From: Paremcibacter congregatus
GTDB taxonomy: Bacteria; Pseudomonadota; Alphaproteobacteria; Sphingomonadales; Emcibacteraceae
Reading direction: 5' to 3'
NCBI RefSeq assembly: GCF_006385135.1
Contig: NZ_CP041025.1
Coordinates: 3,255,501 to 3,319,500, forward strand
Length of the DNA: 64,000 nt
Part shown: positions 52,433 through 61,715 of the stretch, in pieces
Numbering within the stretch: position 1 is the first letter of the stretch
How the letters are laid out: each line of letters begins with the position of its first letter
Translations under genes and position numbers: made by a program
Notes under the pieces: generated by a model
Seen by the model: the letters and a program-made list of their open reading frames with translations, nothing else
Told to the model about the DNA's origin: nothing
Database searches by the model: none

Positions 52433-53755
52433 TTACTTTTTAGCCATCAAATCCATCAACGCCAGCACCGTCGCCTCTACGCCACTTTTAACGGCCGGTT
52501 CGGGTGTGATTTTAAACAGTGGTGAATGGTGACTGGGGACGGGCGCCCCGCCAGCCTTGGCCCGTTCAAAATCAGCCTTTGGGGTGCCCCCGACGGCAAA
52601 ATAAACACTCGGGATGGCCGGGTCGGTGGTGAAGTAAGGAAAATCTTCCGCCCCCATCCCTTTTGTCGGGATATCAACAACAGCAGCTTCCCCCATTTTG
52701 GACTGCCATAAGCCCCGTAACCGGCGCGCCAGTTCGGCATTATTTACAGTAGGTGGCGTGGTTTCCTGAGATATAATGACCTCTGGCAACTTGTCTTCCG
52801 GCAAACCTGCCACCCGGCCCATATTCTCCGCGATCCGCTTTATTCCATCCAGCAGGGTTTTTCGGGTTTCCAGGCTGGTATTCCGCACGGTCAACTGTAG
52901 ATGCGCCTTGTCGGAAATGATATTATGCTTGGTGCCCGAGTGAAAGGATCCCACCGTTACCACGCCAGGGTCCCGCGGCGGGAGTTCCCGTGACACCAAC
53001 GCCTGCAAGGCCACCACAATCTGGCTGCCAAGCAATACCGGGTCCTTGCCGGCATGAGGCGCGGCGCCATGCGCCCCGACTCCATGTACAATGATATCCA
53101 CAGTATCGGCGCCAGCGTAAGGTGCGCCTTCCGACAGGTTGATCACCCCGGCCTCATCGCCTGATGACACATGAAAGGCCAAAGCGTAATCCGGCTTGCC
53201 AAATCGCTTCCACAGGTTATCTTCCATCATCGCCTTGGCGCCCATCACCCGTTCCTCGGCCGGCTGGCCAATCAACATAAGGGTACCAGACCATTTATCT
53301 TTCGCCGCCGCCATACGCCGGGCAGTTCCGACAAGGCTCGTGATATGAACATCATGTCCGCAGGCATGCATGACAGGCACCACGTTGCCGCTAATGATAT
53401 CTTTCTGTGTCGCCTTGGAAGCATAATCCAGCCCAGATTTTTCTTCCACCGGCAACCCATCCATATCGGCGCGCATCATCACCAGCGGGCCAGGCCCGTT
53501 TTTCATCATCGCCACAAGGCCTGTTCCCCCGACCCCGGTTGTCACCTCAAAACCCGCCGCCTTGAGTTCCTTGGCCAGCCGTGCAGCGGTGTTATGTTCC
53601 TGCAGGCTCAATTCCGGGTTCTTGTGAAAATACACAAACAAGTCCGAAAGATAACTGTCATAGTCTTTCGCCACCGCCTGCCGCAGACTGTCCGCCGACA
53701 AGGCGGGCGTCGTCATCATGCTCAACCCGACGAGTGAAGTTAATAATTTACGCAT
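52433..53755 (-). CDS. secreted M20-family amidohydrolase
   Basis: Metal-dependent amidase/carboxypeptidase of the M20D group (hippurate, N-acyl amino acid or IAA-amino acid hydrolases), 440 residues. A signal peptide (MRKLLTSLVGLSMMTTPALS) sends it to the periplasm. Metal ligands can be placed in MHACGHDVHIT (Cys and His), in PAEERVMGAKAM (Glu-Glu) and in the late GMGAEDFPYF segment. A dimerisation lid (about 215-320) interrupts the catalytic domain. The natural substrate is unknown. Single gene with its own terminator. Confidence 0.9.
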   Translation of the reverse strand: MRKLLTSLVGLSMMTTPALSADSLRQAVAKDYDSYLSDLFVYFHKNPELSLQEHNTAARLAKELKAAGFEVTTGVGGTGLVAMMKNGPGPLVMMRADMDGLPVEEKSGLDYASKATQKDIISGNVVPVMHACGHDVHITSLVGTARRMAAAKDKWSGTLMLIGQPAEERVMGAKAMMEDNLWKRFGKPDYALAFHVSSGDEAGVINLSEGAPYAGADTVDIIVHGVGAHGAAPHAGKDPVLLGSQIVVALQALVSRELPPRDPGVVTVGSFHSGTKHNIISDKAHLQLTVRNTSLETRKTLLDGIKRIAENMGRVAGLPEDKLPEVIISQETTPPTVNNAELARRLRGLWQSKMGEAAVVDIPTKGMGAEDFPYFTTDPAIPSVYFAVGGTPKADFERAKAGGAPVPSHHSPLFKITPEPAVKSGVEATVLALMDLMAKK

Positions 53756-53895
53756 AGATTATTCTCCCAATTGATATGTTCAGTATTTCTCTAATTTTTA
53801 TTTCACACTTGAAAGACTAACAGAACCCCATGCCAACGCAATCTAAATATGATAGGCTGGCGAGAAACCGATACCATAGATGAAGGGGCATTCGT

Positions 53896-54579
53896 ATGAA
53901 CATATGGGGTGAAAAAATACTTGATCTGGCCGCCAACCCATATTGGGTGATCGGATTGTTTCTCAGCCTTACCCTAATCCTTCACGGGCTGTTTGTTTTC
54001 TTGTTTCCCCTTAGTCTCCGGGCCTGGAAACTGGCCGACTACATCTGGCTCAGTCTGGCTTTTCTTTCCATCCTTGGGCTCGTCGGGCAAGCACAGCAAT
54101 TTCGCGCCGAACGGGTCCATAATGATGTGGAGTGGACCACGACCCAAAGCCTGAATGATGTACGGAGCTGGTTCACCAATTACCAGATTTTGATCTGCGC
54201 CAAGGCAAAAACGAACAAACAGAACAAGACCGGTCGAACCGATTATTCCGCCTTATGTAACCTGCTGGAGGCCCGCATCAATGACATCACATTGTTGCAG
54301 AAAGGGGGCGAAGCCTTCCCTCCCCTGAACCATAATCTGACACATGGCCTGAAAGACTTCAGCGCCATCATTCCCCTCAATGAACAGAAAATCCTCAGAA
54401 ACCGCCTCGATCGGTACGCGGAAAACCGGAAACGGAACATCCGCAATATTCAGGACCTGGAACGTAATGCAATTCAGCGAATTTTATTAATTCTGGCCCC
54501 CGTCATGTTTGCCACCGCCCTCGCCATTCGCATCACCAAGGTTACGGCCGAATACCGCTTGCTTCCACCACATAACTGA
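53896..54579 (+). CDS. membrane protein of unknown function
   Basis: A 227-residue protein with two N-terminal membrane helices (about residues 17-40 and 46-66) and one near the C-terminus (about 194-215). Between them lies a soluble domain of about 125 residues, with a basic KAKTNKQNKTGRTD stretch, a helical NRLDRYAENRKRNIRNIQDLE region and two cysteines. AAGGGG 7 nt upstream supports ATG 53896. No family is recognised. It is followed at 51 nt by the nuclease gene. Confidence 0.7.
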   Translation: MNIWGEKILDLAANPYWVIGLFLSLTLILHGLFVFLFPLSLRAWKLADYIWLSLAFLSILGLVGQAQQFRAERVHNDVEWTTTQSLNDVRSWFTNYQILICAKAKTNKQNKTGRTDYSALCNLLEARINDITLLQKGGEAFPPLNHNLTHGLKDFSAIIPLNEQKILRNRLDRYAENRKRNIRNIQDLERNAIQRILLILAPVMFATALAIRITKVTAEYRLLPPHN

Positions 54580-54630
54580 CATCTTCTGCAGATACTGTTA
54601 TGGTAGGCAAGCGCGATGATGGGGACAGGA

Positions 54631-55467
54631 ATGTTAAACAAAATCAATACATACAAAATCGGGATATGCTTTCTGCTGTTCATAATGACCGTCTCTTCCG
54701 GAGCAGAGGCGGCAGTGGCCTTGCAGGATCAGCTCAAAAAGGCCACCCGCCAGAAAGTCACCGCGGTGACCGACGGCGATACCGTTATTCTGGAAGACAA
54801 CAGCCGCGTACGCCTGGTCGGGCTTCAGGCGCCCAAACTGCCGCTCGGCCGCAAGAACCACACCCCCTGGCCTCTGGCACAGGAATCAAAGCGAGCTCTG
54901 GAGAAACTGGTTCTCGGCCAATATGTAACGCTCTATTACGGCGGCGCAGAAAGGGACCGATATGGCCGGGCGCTGGCTCATCTGTTTCGCGACAACGGTC
55001 TGTGGGTTCAGGGGGAAATGTTAAATCACGGCATGGCCCGGGTGTACAGCTTTGCCGATAACCGGGCGCTGGTGACAGAGATGCTCAATCGTGAACAGCA
55101 GGCCCGGCGACGCCAGGACGGTATTTGGGCTCTGGATTTCTATGCCCCGCGCACCCCGGCGGAAGGCCTGCCGCAACGCAACCGGTTCCAGCTGGTCCAG
55201 GCTATCGTACGTAATGTTGCCAAGGTGCGCGGGACTTATTATCTTAATTTCGGGGACGACTGGAAAACTGACTTTACCATCATGATCAAGTCTCCCGCCG
55301 CCCGTCTGTTCCACAAGACGGGCCATGCACCAGAAAGTTACAAGAATAAAAAAATTGAAATCAGAGGGTGGCTGAAAACCTACAATGGTCCTATGATCGA
55401 AGCCAGCCATCCGGAACAAATTATGATCATTGACGAAAGGATCCTCCATGACCCTCGCAAGGAGTAA
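54631..55467 (+). CDS. exported SNase-like (thermonuclease) protein
   Basis: Staphylococcal-nuclease-fold protein, about 278 residues, with a signal peptide (MLNKINTYKIGICFLLFIMT... to about residue 30). The nuclease core is VTAVTDGDTVILEDNSRVRL (first Asp pair and Arg), then VGLQAPKLPLGR and ERDRYGRALAHLF with the second Arg. The segment normally ending in Pro-Glu (catalytic Glu) reads Ala-Pro-Lys, so the general base seems missing; this is shared by a bacterial subfamily as far as I know. A second region of about 120 residues follows, with an OB-like look. Start ATG 54631 has GGGGACAGGA upstream. Its 3' end overlaps the next gene by 20 nt. Confidence 0.82.
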   Translation: MLNKINTYKIGICFLLFIMTVSSGAEAAVALQDQLKKATRQKVTAVTDGDTVILEDNSRVRLVGLQAPKLPLGRKNHTPWPLAQESKRALEKLVLGQYVTLYYGGAERDRYGRALAHLFRDNGLWVQGEMLNHGMARVYSFADNRALVTEMLNREQQARRRQDGIWALDFYAPRTPAEGLPQRNRFQLVQAIVRNVAKVRGTYYLNFGDDWKTDFTIMIKSPAARLFHKTGHAPESYKNKKIEIRGWLKTYNGPMIEASHPEQIMIIDERILHDPRKE

Positions 55468-56986
55468 CAACAGCTTAACCCATAAAGCCGGGCGCAGACT
55501 CCGCAAAAGCGGCTTCATCGGGGCTTTGGTCACCCTGCCTCTGTTGCTTCAGGGCTGCGTGACCACCAATCCCGCCACCGGTCAGTCAGATTTCACCCCG
55601 TTTATGAGTCCGGACAAGGAAACCGCCATCGGCAAGGAACAACATCCCTTGATCCTCAAACAGCATGGGGGCGTGGTCGACAACCCGCAAGTGGCTGGCT
55701 ATGTCGCCGTGACCGGCGGCCGGCTCGCCGCCGTATCAGAAATGCCTAAGACCCCCTTCACATTTACGGTGCTCAATTCGCCAATCGTCAATGCTTTCGC
55801 CCTGCCCGGCGGTTATATATATGTCACCCGGGGTATTCTCGGCCTGTTCAACAGTGAATCCGAGATGGCCTCCGTTCTGGGTCACGAAATCGGCCACGTC
55901 ACCGGCCGCCATTCGGCCAAACGCTATAATCAGCAGATTCTGACCGGCCTGGGGGCCACGTTGTTGGGGGCGGTGCTCAAAAGCAATGAACTCAGTGATA
56001 TGGTCGGCTATGGATCTCAGCTCTATCTGAAAAGCTATTCCCGCGGCAATGAATATGAGGCCGACAAACTCGGGGTGCGTTATTCAACCAGAGCCGGCTT
56101 TGATCCTTATGCCGCCGCCGACATGTTGCGCTCTCTGGATGCTCAAAGCCAACTGGAAGACGCCATCGCCAACCGGACCGGACAACAGCGCCCCCCCGAA
56201 TTCTTCTCCACCCATCCCAACACCAAGGACCGGGTTACCCGCGCCCACGCGGCCGCCCGTGAAACAGGTCTGCCGGAAAACAGCCGCGACCGGGGCCGCG
56301 ACCGCTTTCTCGACGCCATCAATGGCATGACTTACGGCGACGACCCCGCCCAAGGCGTGATCACAGGCCGGACATTTTCTCACGGCCCGGCACGTTTCAG
56401 CTTCACGGTGCCGGAAAATTATCGCCTGCTCAACAGTTCGGATGCGGTCTATGCCCAGGGCACCGGCCCGGCCGAAGGTGGCGTGGTGATTTTCGCCGGG
56501 GACCGTCTGAAAGGCCGCAACATGATCGAGTTCACGTCTCAGACCTGGAAAGGGCTCGTCAAGGATGCGCCCCTGGAAGGATTGCAGGATTTCACCCTCA
56601 ATGGCATGGAGGCCATTACCGGCTGGCATACCATGCAGGTCGCCAAAGTCAACTCCCAGGTGCGCATCGTCACCGTGCGCCATAGTGCGGATCAGGCCTA
56701 TTTCTTCCTGATGGTCACCCCACTCACCAAACTGGACCAACAGCGGGAAGCGCTGCAGCGCATGACCTACAGTTTCAAAAAACTATCCCCGACCGAGGCC
56801 CGCGACGTGCGGGGCAGAATTATCCGGGTGGTGACCGTCAAGCGGGGCGACACGGCACAAAGTCTGGCCCGCAAAATGGCCTTTTCCGACCATCAACTGG
56901 ATCGTTTTCTGGTGCTCAACGGCTTAAACAGTCCACAGAGCCTGAGAGCCGGACAGCGGGTTAAACTGGTGGTATATGGACAGTAA
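55448..56986 (+). CDS. M48 metalloprotease lipoprotein with LysM-like C-terminus
   Basis: A 512-residue zinc protease of the BepA/LoiP type acting in outer-membrane quality control. The lipobox is LLLQGC (Cys37), so it is a lipoprotein. The zinc site is HEIGH (146-150), with the third ligand in EYEADKLGVRY. A beta-rich domain follows, and the last 60 residues (VKRGDTAQSLARKMAFSDHQ, LNGLNSP, GQRVKLVV) resemble a LysM peptidoglycan-binding module. ATG 55448 with AGGA 7 nt upstream is preferred to the longer ORF. It overlaps the SNase gene by 20 nt and the next gene by 11 nt, so the three appear translationally linked. Confidence 0.88.
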   Translation: MTLARSNNSLTHKAGRRLRKSGFIGALVTLPLLLQGCVTTNPATGQSDFTPFMSPDKETAIGKEQHPLILKQHGGVVDNPQVAGYVAVTGGRLAAVSEMPKTPFTFTVLNSPIVNAFALPGGYIYVTRGILGLFNSESEMASVLGHEIGHVTGRHSAKRYNQQILTGLGATLLGAVLKSNELSDMVGYGSQLYLKSYSRGNEYEADKLGVRYSTRAGFDPYAAADMLRSLDAQSQLEDAIANRTGQQRPPEFFSTHPNTKDRVTRAHAAARETGLPENSRDRGRDRFLDAINGMTYGDDPAQGVITGRTFSHGPARFSFTVPENYRLLNSSDAVYAQGTGPAEGGVVIFAGDRLKGRNMIEFTSQTWKGLVKDAPLEGLQDFTLNGMEAITGWHTMQVAKVNSQVRIVTVRHSADQAYFFLMVTPLTKLDQQREALQRMTYSFKKLSPTEARDVRGRIIRVVTVKRGDTAQSLARKMAFSDHQLDRFLVLNGLNSPQSLRAGQRVKLVVYGQ

Positions 56987-57320
56987 GGACAAAGAGACGA
57001 CTAGGACATGCCCCCCGCCCATTGATTTGGTCTATGAAAACAGCTGCCCCAATGTCGATCACGCCCGCGAGCGGCTGACGCAAGCCTTGCAGGAATGCGC
57101 ATTGCCCGTCGCCTGGCGGGAATGGGAAGTGAACACCCCGGATACCCCGAAGGCGTATCGCCAGTACGGGTCCCCGACAATTCTGATCAGGGGAAAAGAT
57201 GTCAGTGGTGACGAGCCCGCCACCAGTTGCAGCAGTTGCCGGGTATATGTCACAACGGAGGGCTATGACACGGCCCCCTCGGTTCAGCAGATTGTCAAGG
57301 CGCTCTCGCCAGCAGTCTGA
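56976..57320 (+). CDS. small thioredoxin-fold-like protein
   Basis: A 114-residue cytoplasmic protein without a signal peptide. The pattern DLVYENSCPNVDHARERL, then WEVNTPDTPKAYRQYGSPTI-LIRGKDV, is that of a thioredoxin fold with one cysteine at the usual active-site position, the cis-Pro in GSPTI, and a later CSSC pair (about residues 86-89). Such proteins sit near metal-handling or redox genes. The function is unknown. Its start overlaps the end of the M48 lipoprotein gene by 11 nt. Confidence 0.65.
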   Translation: MDSKDKETTRTCPPPIDLVYENSCPNVDHARERLTQALQECALPVAWREWEVNTPDTPKAYRQYGSPTILIRGKDVSGDEPATSCSSCRVYVTTEGYDTAPSVQQIVKALSPAV

Positions 57321-57326
57321 CGCCAT

Positions 57327-57354
57327 AAAAAAGGGCGGCACACTGGCCGCCCTC
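57327..57354 (-). terminator. intrinsic terminator of the RND efflux operon
   Basis: Minus-strand GGGCGGC/GCCGCCC stem with a six-nt loop followed by six T, 19 nt past the permease stop codon. It lies between convergent genes. Confidence 0.9.
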
Positions 57355-57372
57355 AGAGGATTTTGTCTTGGC

Positions 57373-60300
57373 TTATTCCGCCGGTTCCGGCAGACGTTCC
57401 ACAACCTGCCACCCGAACCAGCCATAGATGCGGTCCCGGGCGCGGGTCATGGTGATATAAAGCACCGGCACCAGGATCAGGGTCACGAGTGTCGCAAACA
57501 GCACGCCAAACGCCAGGGATACGACCGTCGGCTGCAAGAACTGCGCCTGAACACTTCTTTCCATCATCAACGGGATCAGACCGATGAATGTTGTAAAGGA
57601 GGTCAGGAAGATCGGCCGGAAACGCTCCTCCGCCGCGATCTCGATCGCCTGGATAACGTCATAGCCCTTCTCCCGCAAACGACAGATAAAATCGACAAGC
57701 ACCAGATTGTCGTTGATCACAACCCCCATGGCCGCGGCAATCCCGAGGATGGAGAAAATGCTCAGGTCCATGCCAAGGAACATATGCCCGAGGATCGCCC
57801 CCATATACCCAAAAGGCAGGGCCGTGAAGATCACAAACGGCTTAAAGTATGACCGGAACGCGATGGCAAACAGGACATAGATGATCAACAGACCAAAGAG
57901 GAAGTTGGTCAGAATGGATTGCATAAATTCTGCCTGGCCTTCATCGCCGCCACTTCTGTGACGGGTCACCATCGGATATTTCTTCTCAAAATCAGGAAAG
58001 AAATTCTCTTCAAGGTCCTGTTTGATCTTTTCAATCTCCGCTTCCTTACCTTCCGACAGGGACGCGATCAGGCTCATGGTCCGGGCCCGGTCGGTACGCC
58101 GGATAGAAGTATAGGCCGGATGATATGTCACATCCGCGACAGATTCGAATGGCACCGCTTCGCCTTCTTTGGTCCGCATGCGCATATTGCCCAGCGTATC
58201 AAAAGAGCGGCGGTCTTCTTCCGGGTAGCGCACCATGACTTTCACATCATCCACACCGCGCGGTATCCGTTGAACTTCATCGCCGTAGAAAGCCTGACGC
58301 ACCTGACGTCCGACATCCTGAAGCGAGAAGCCCAGGTTTTCCGCGCTGGATTTCAGCCCCAGCACAGCTTCCGCCTGCGCCGATTCAGCCGTATCCGTGA
58401 CATAGTAAATCGCGTCATAGGTATTCAGTTGCGCCTTAAGCTCGGCCGCGGCTTCCTCGATCGCACCAATATCTGCGGATGACAAACGTATCCGCATACC
58501 CCGACTGTTGTTGTTGAAGGTATTATCAAATTTGATCTCCTTCGCGTCGGGGAATATTGGCGTGGCTTCGCGCCACATCTTGGTGATTTCGTCACTGGAA
58601 ATCGGACGATTTTCTCCAGGCTCCAGGACAAAGAAAGCCCGGGCGCCCCGGCCACTGGCGAACGACATGGTCGCCTTGAAGATCTTGGTGTCCGGATATT
58701 TTTCCTCCAGTTGATGTACGACCTTATAGGCGGATGTTTCCAACGCAATCGCGGCTTGCTTCACGGTATTATAAGGCACACCGCTCGGGAAGGTATATTC
58801 CGCCCGGACAAAGTCCTGAGGGATGCTTGGTTGGAAAGCAAAGCCCACAAGCCCGCCCAACTGGATGCCGCCAATCACGAAAATCAGCATGGCCAGGAAT
58901 GACGCCAGGGTAACCGCCTTGCGACGCAAACACCGATCCAGGAAGGGCCGATAAAATTTGGTAATCACCACATCCAGAAACCGGTCCGCCTTGGCGCGCG
59001 CGATATTGACAATTCGGGTCAGGCCGATTGCCGTGAAGAACCGGGCCAGCAGGCCGACCTTCTCTTCACCGCCATGCCGCAAATGCGCCGGCAGGATCAG
59101 CAAACTTTCCACAAGTGAGAAAGTCAGCGTCAACAAAACCGTCAACGAAATGATCAGGGTAAACTGACGGGTATCCCCCGGCACCAACGCCAGGGGGGCA
59201 AAAAAGATCATTGTGGTCAATGCGGAAAAGATCACCGGCTTTGCGACTTTCGTCGCGCCAAGCACAGAGGCTTTATTCCCCAAAATACCCCTCTGGTTTT
59301 CCCGATGGACATTTTCGCCAACAATAATCGCATCATCCACCACAATCCCCAGGATCAGAATAAAGGCGAACATGCCGATCATATTCAGGGTCGCCCCAAT
59401 CATAGGCAGGAACATGAAAGCCCCCAGGAAAGATACCCCGATACCGACGACCACCCAGCCAGCCAGACGCGGCGTCAGGAACAACATCAGGCCAAAGAAC
59501 ACCAACACCAGGCCACTCAGACCATTGGATACCAGCATGTTGGCCCGGCTTTTAAAGCCTTCGGAATTATCCAGCCACAGAACCGCCTGAACCCCTTCGG
59601 GCAGACTAGGTTTCAGCTTCTCATCCACATAGGTTCTAACTTCCTGTGCGATGGCGACAACATTTGGATTTTCACCACTGTTCACCTCAAACAGAACCGC
59701 CTTATGGCCATTGATCCGCGCGTTGAAACGATCTTCGGTAAAGCCGTCAACCACGGTGGCGATATCGCGCACCAGAACCTGGGTGCCATCCGCATTGCGC
59801 AAGACAACAATATCTTCGAAGTCTTCCCCGACATAGCCCTGCCCACGGGTCATGATCTGGATCTTACCCGCGTCATTATCCACTTTACCGGCCGGCATAT
59901 TGACCGATGTCCGGGAAATCGCATTGGCGACATCATCAAAGCTGAGGCCATATTCCCGCAGTTTCTCTTCTGTGACCTCAATGGAAATTTCATAGGGCCG
60001 CACAGCTTGGAGGTCAACATTGCTGACCCCTTTAAGCAACGCCAGTTCATCCCGCACCCGCCGCCCGAGTTCCTTCAGATCCCGTTCCGGAATATCGCCC
60101 GACAGAGCCAGCTGAACAACCGAGTTTTTAAACAAAGGCTGACTGACCTGAGGCCGTTCCGACAACGCCGGGAAGGTGTTAATCGCATCAACCCGTGATT
60201 TGACCTCATTGAGCATCTTGGACATGTCATAGTCATCCACCGCTTCAATGGTGACCTCGCCATAGCCCTCACGCGCCGTGGAGTAAATATGTTTGATGCC

Positions 60301-60528
60301 TTCAAGATCATAGACCGCTTCTTCAATGCGGATCAGAATCCGTTCTTCAACTTCTTCCGGGCCGGCGCCGAGATAAGATACCCCGACCTCAATCTGATGC
60401 GGTGCAAGCGACGGAAAGCTTTCTTTGCCGATCTTGACCACCCCGAACAACCCGCCAACGACGAGCATCATCATCAGCAGATTGGCTGCGACAGGATTGT
60501 CGACGAACCATTTGACGAGGTTACTCAT
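57373..60528 (-). CDS. RND efflux transporter permease
   Basis: Proton-driven inner-membrane pump of the AcrB/MdtB family, 1051 residues with twelve predicted membrane helices in two repeats, each with a large periplasmic loop. The N-terminus (LVKWFVDNPVAANLLMMMLV) is typical. The proton-relay pair is visible in LGIVVDDAIIVGENVHRENQ of helix 4. The second half ends with FATLVTLILVPVLYI. The family cannot be narrowed to a substrate. Its ATG overlaps the adaptor stop by 4 nt; it is the last gene of a coupled three-gene operon. Confidence 0.94.
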   Translation of the reverse strand: MSNLVKWFVDNPVAANLLMMMLVVGGLFGVVKIGKESFPSLAPHQIEVGVSYLGAGPEEVEERILIRIEEAVYDLEGIKHIYSTAREGYGEVTIEAVDDYDMSKMLNEVKSRVDAINTFPALSERPQVSQPLFKNSVVQLALSGDIPERDLKELGRRVRDELALLKGVSNVDLQAVRPYEISIEVTEEKLREYGLSFDDVANAISRTSVNMPAGKVDNDAGKIQIMTRGQGYVGEDFEDIVVLRNADGTQVLVRDIATVVDGFTEDRFNARINGHKAVLFEVNSGENPNVVAIAQEVRTYVDEKLKPSLPEGVQAVLWLDNSEGFKSRANMLVSNGLSGLVLVFFGLMLFLTPRLAGWVVVGIGVSFLGAFMFLPMIGATLNMIGMFAFILILGIVVDDAIIVGENVHRENQRGILGNKASVLGATKVAKPVIFSALTTMIFFAPLALVPGDTRQFTLIISLTVLLTLTFSLVESLLILPAHLRHGGEEKVGLLARFFTAIGLTRIVNIARAKADRFLDVVITKFYRPFLDRCLRRKAVTLASFLAMLIFVIGGIQLGGLVGFAFQPSIPQDFVRAEYTFPSGVPYNTVKQAAIALETSAYKVVHQLEEKYPDTKIFKATMSFASGRGARAFFVLEPGENRPISSDEITKMWREATPIFPDAKEIKFDNTFNNNSRGMRIRLSSADIGAIEEAAAELKAQLNTYDAIYYVTDTAESAQAEAVLGLKSSAENLGFSLQDVGRQVRQAFYGDEVQRIPRGVDDVKVMVRYPEEDRRSFDTLGNMRMRTKEGEAVPFESVADVTYHPAYTSIRRTDRARTMSLIASLSEGKEAEIEKIKQDLEENFFPDFEKKYPMVTRHRSGGDEGQAEFMQSILTNFLFGLLIIYVLFAIAFRSYFKPFVIFTALPFGYMGAILGHMFLGMDLSIFSILGIAAAMGVVINDNLVLVDFICRLREKGYDVIQAIEIAAEERFRPIFLTSFTTFIGLIPLMMERSVQAQFLQPTVVSLAFGVLFATLVTLILVPVLYITMTRARDRIYGWFGWQVVERLPEPAE

Positions 60529-61715
60529 GATTTATCTCCCTCTGACTTCTGAGGAGCACCGGCCTGCTCGAACTTGACCAGCAAGCCGTCCACATCCAGA
60601 CCAAGTTGAGATTTACAAATGATATCGCCTTCTTTCAGACCTTCGGTAACCACAATGAACTCACGATTGGATTCGATCACATTGACCGTGCGGGACCGCA
60701 ACTTGTTGTCTTTATCCACCACCAGCAGCTTGTTGCCCTGACGCAGCACATCCCGCGGCAACTGGAAAACATTTTGGAAATGACGCCCTTCTACTTCCGC
60801 GGAAACAAACTGTCCGATACTGACCGGCATTTTTGCATCAACTGAATAAATTTGATCGCCGGACAGTTCCGCCACCGCATAAAGAATGCGGGTCTTGGAA
60901 TCGATCAGACCCTCGGTGCGGGTGATCTTGGCTTTCCAGGTATTCTCGATTCCGGCGAACTGACCCTTCAGTGTGACATGAAGATCAGACGTACCGGATT
61001 GCAGCGCCCGCGCATCAAGCTGTGACAGGTCACGGCTGGACAGCGGCAAACGCACTTCCAGCACATCCGTGGAATAATATTCCCCGATCCGGGTGCCTGC
61101 GCCGATATACTGACCGAAATCAACCGCTTTGGAAATCAGGATACCCTCGAAAGGCGCCTTGATCTCCGTCCGCTCCAGGTCCAGTTCTGCCCGGCGTAAT
61201 GTGGCCTCGGCCGCATCCAGTTTGGCCTGGGCGTCCGCGAGCTGCGGTTTGCGCAGGGTAAGGTCGGAGGCTTCGCCGTGACCTAACAGGTCCCATTCGG
61301 ATTTCGCCAGCGCCGCTTCGGCCTGTTCACGCACCAGAACCTGGCGACTTTCCACGACCCGCGATCTGGCGGAAGTGACTTCATATTCATAATCCCGGGG
61401 ATCCAGGCGCAAAATCACGTCGCCTTTTTTAAACCGCCCCCCGGCGACAAAATTATCGGCAACATAAACCACCTTGCCGGATACCTGCGGCATCAGGCCA
61501 ATCTGCTGTTTGGATTTCACCGTGCCCTGGGTATGCACGGTAAGGAAGACCTCGCCTTCATGGGCCGTCACCACCCGAACGTTGCGGGCAATCTCCGCCG
61601 CGGGTTTTTTCTCCGGCTGCGGTTTGGCCTGCACCAAAATAAAACTGGCGATCACCGCCCCGAGTATGATCAATCCTGGCAGCATGATCGTAATTATTTT
61701 CTTTGATTTGGTCAT
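60525..61715 (-). CDS. RND efflux periplasmic adaptor (membrane fusion protein)
   Basis: A 396-residue adaptor joining the permease to the outer-membrane channel. One N-terminal membrane helix (about 8-28) is followed by a lipoyl/barrel-sandwich domain (VSGKVVYVADNF...ILRLDPRDYE), a helical hairpin (SARSRVVESRQVLVREQAEA to RRAELDLERTEIKAPFEG), a beta-barrel domain and the membrane-proximal domain. The helical hairpin is long enough to contact a TolC-like channel. Coupled on both sides by 4-nt overlaps. Confidence 0.93.
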   Translation of the reverse strand: MTKSKKIITIMLPGLIILGAVIASFILVQAKPQPEKKPAAEIARNVRVVTAHEGEVFLTVHTQGTVKSKQQIGLMPQVSGKVVYVADNFVAGGRFKKGDVILRLDPRDYEYEVTSARSRVVESRQVLVREQAEAALAKSEWDLLGHGEASDLTLRKPQLADAQAKLDAAEATLRRAELDLERTEIKAPFEGILISKAVDFGQYIGAGTRIGEYYSTDVLEVRLPLSSRDLSQLDARALQSGTSDLHVTLKGQFAGIENTWKAKITRTEGLIDSKTRILYAVAELSGDQIYSVDAKMPVSIGQFVSAEVEGRHFQNVFQLPRDVLRQGNKLLVVDKDNKLRSRTVNVIESNREFIVVTEGLKEGDIICKSQLGLDVDGLLVKFEQAGAPQKSEGDKS

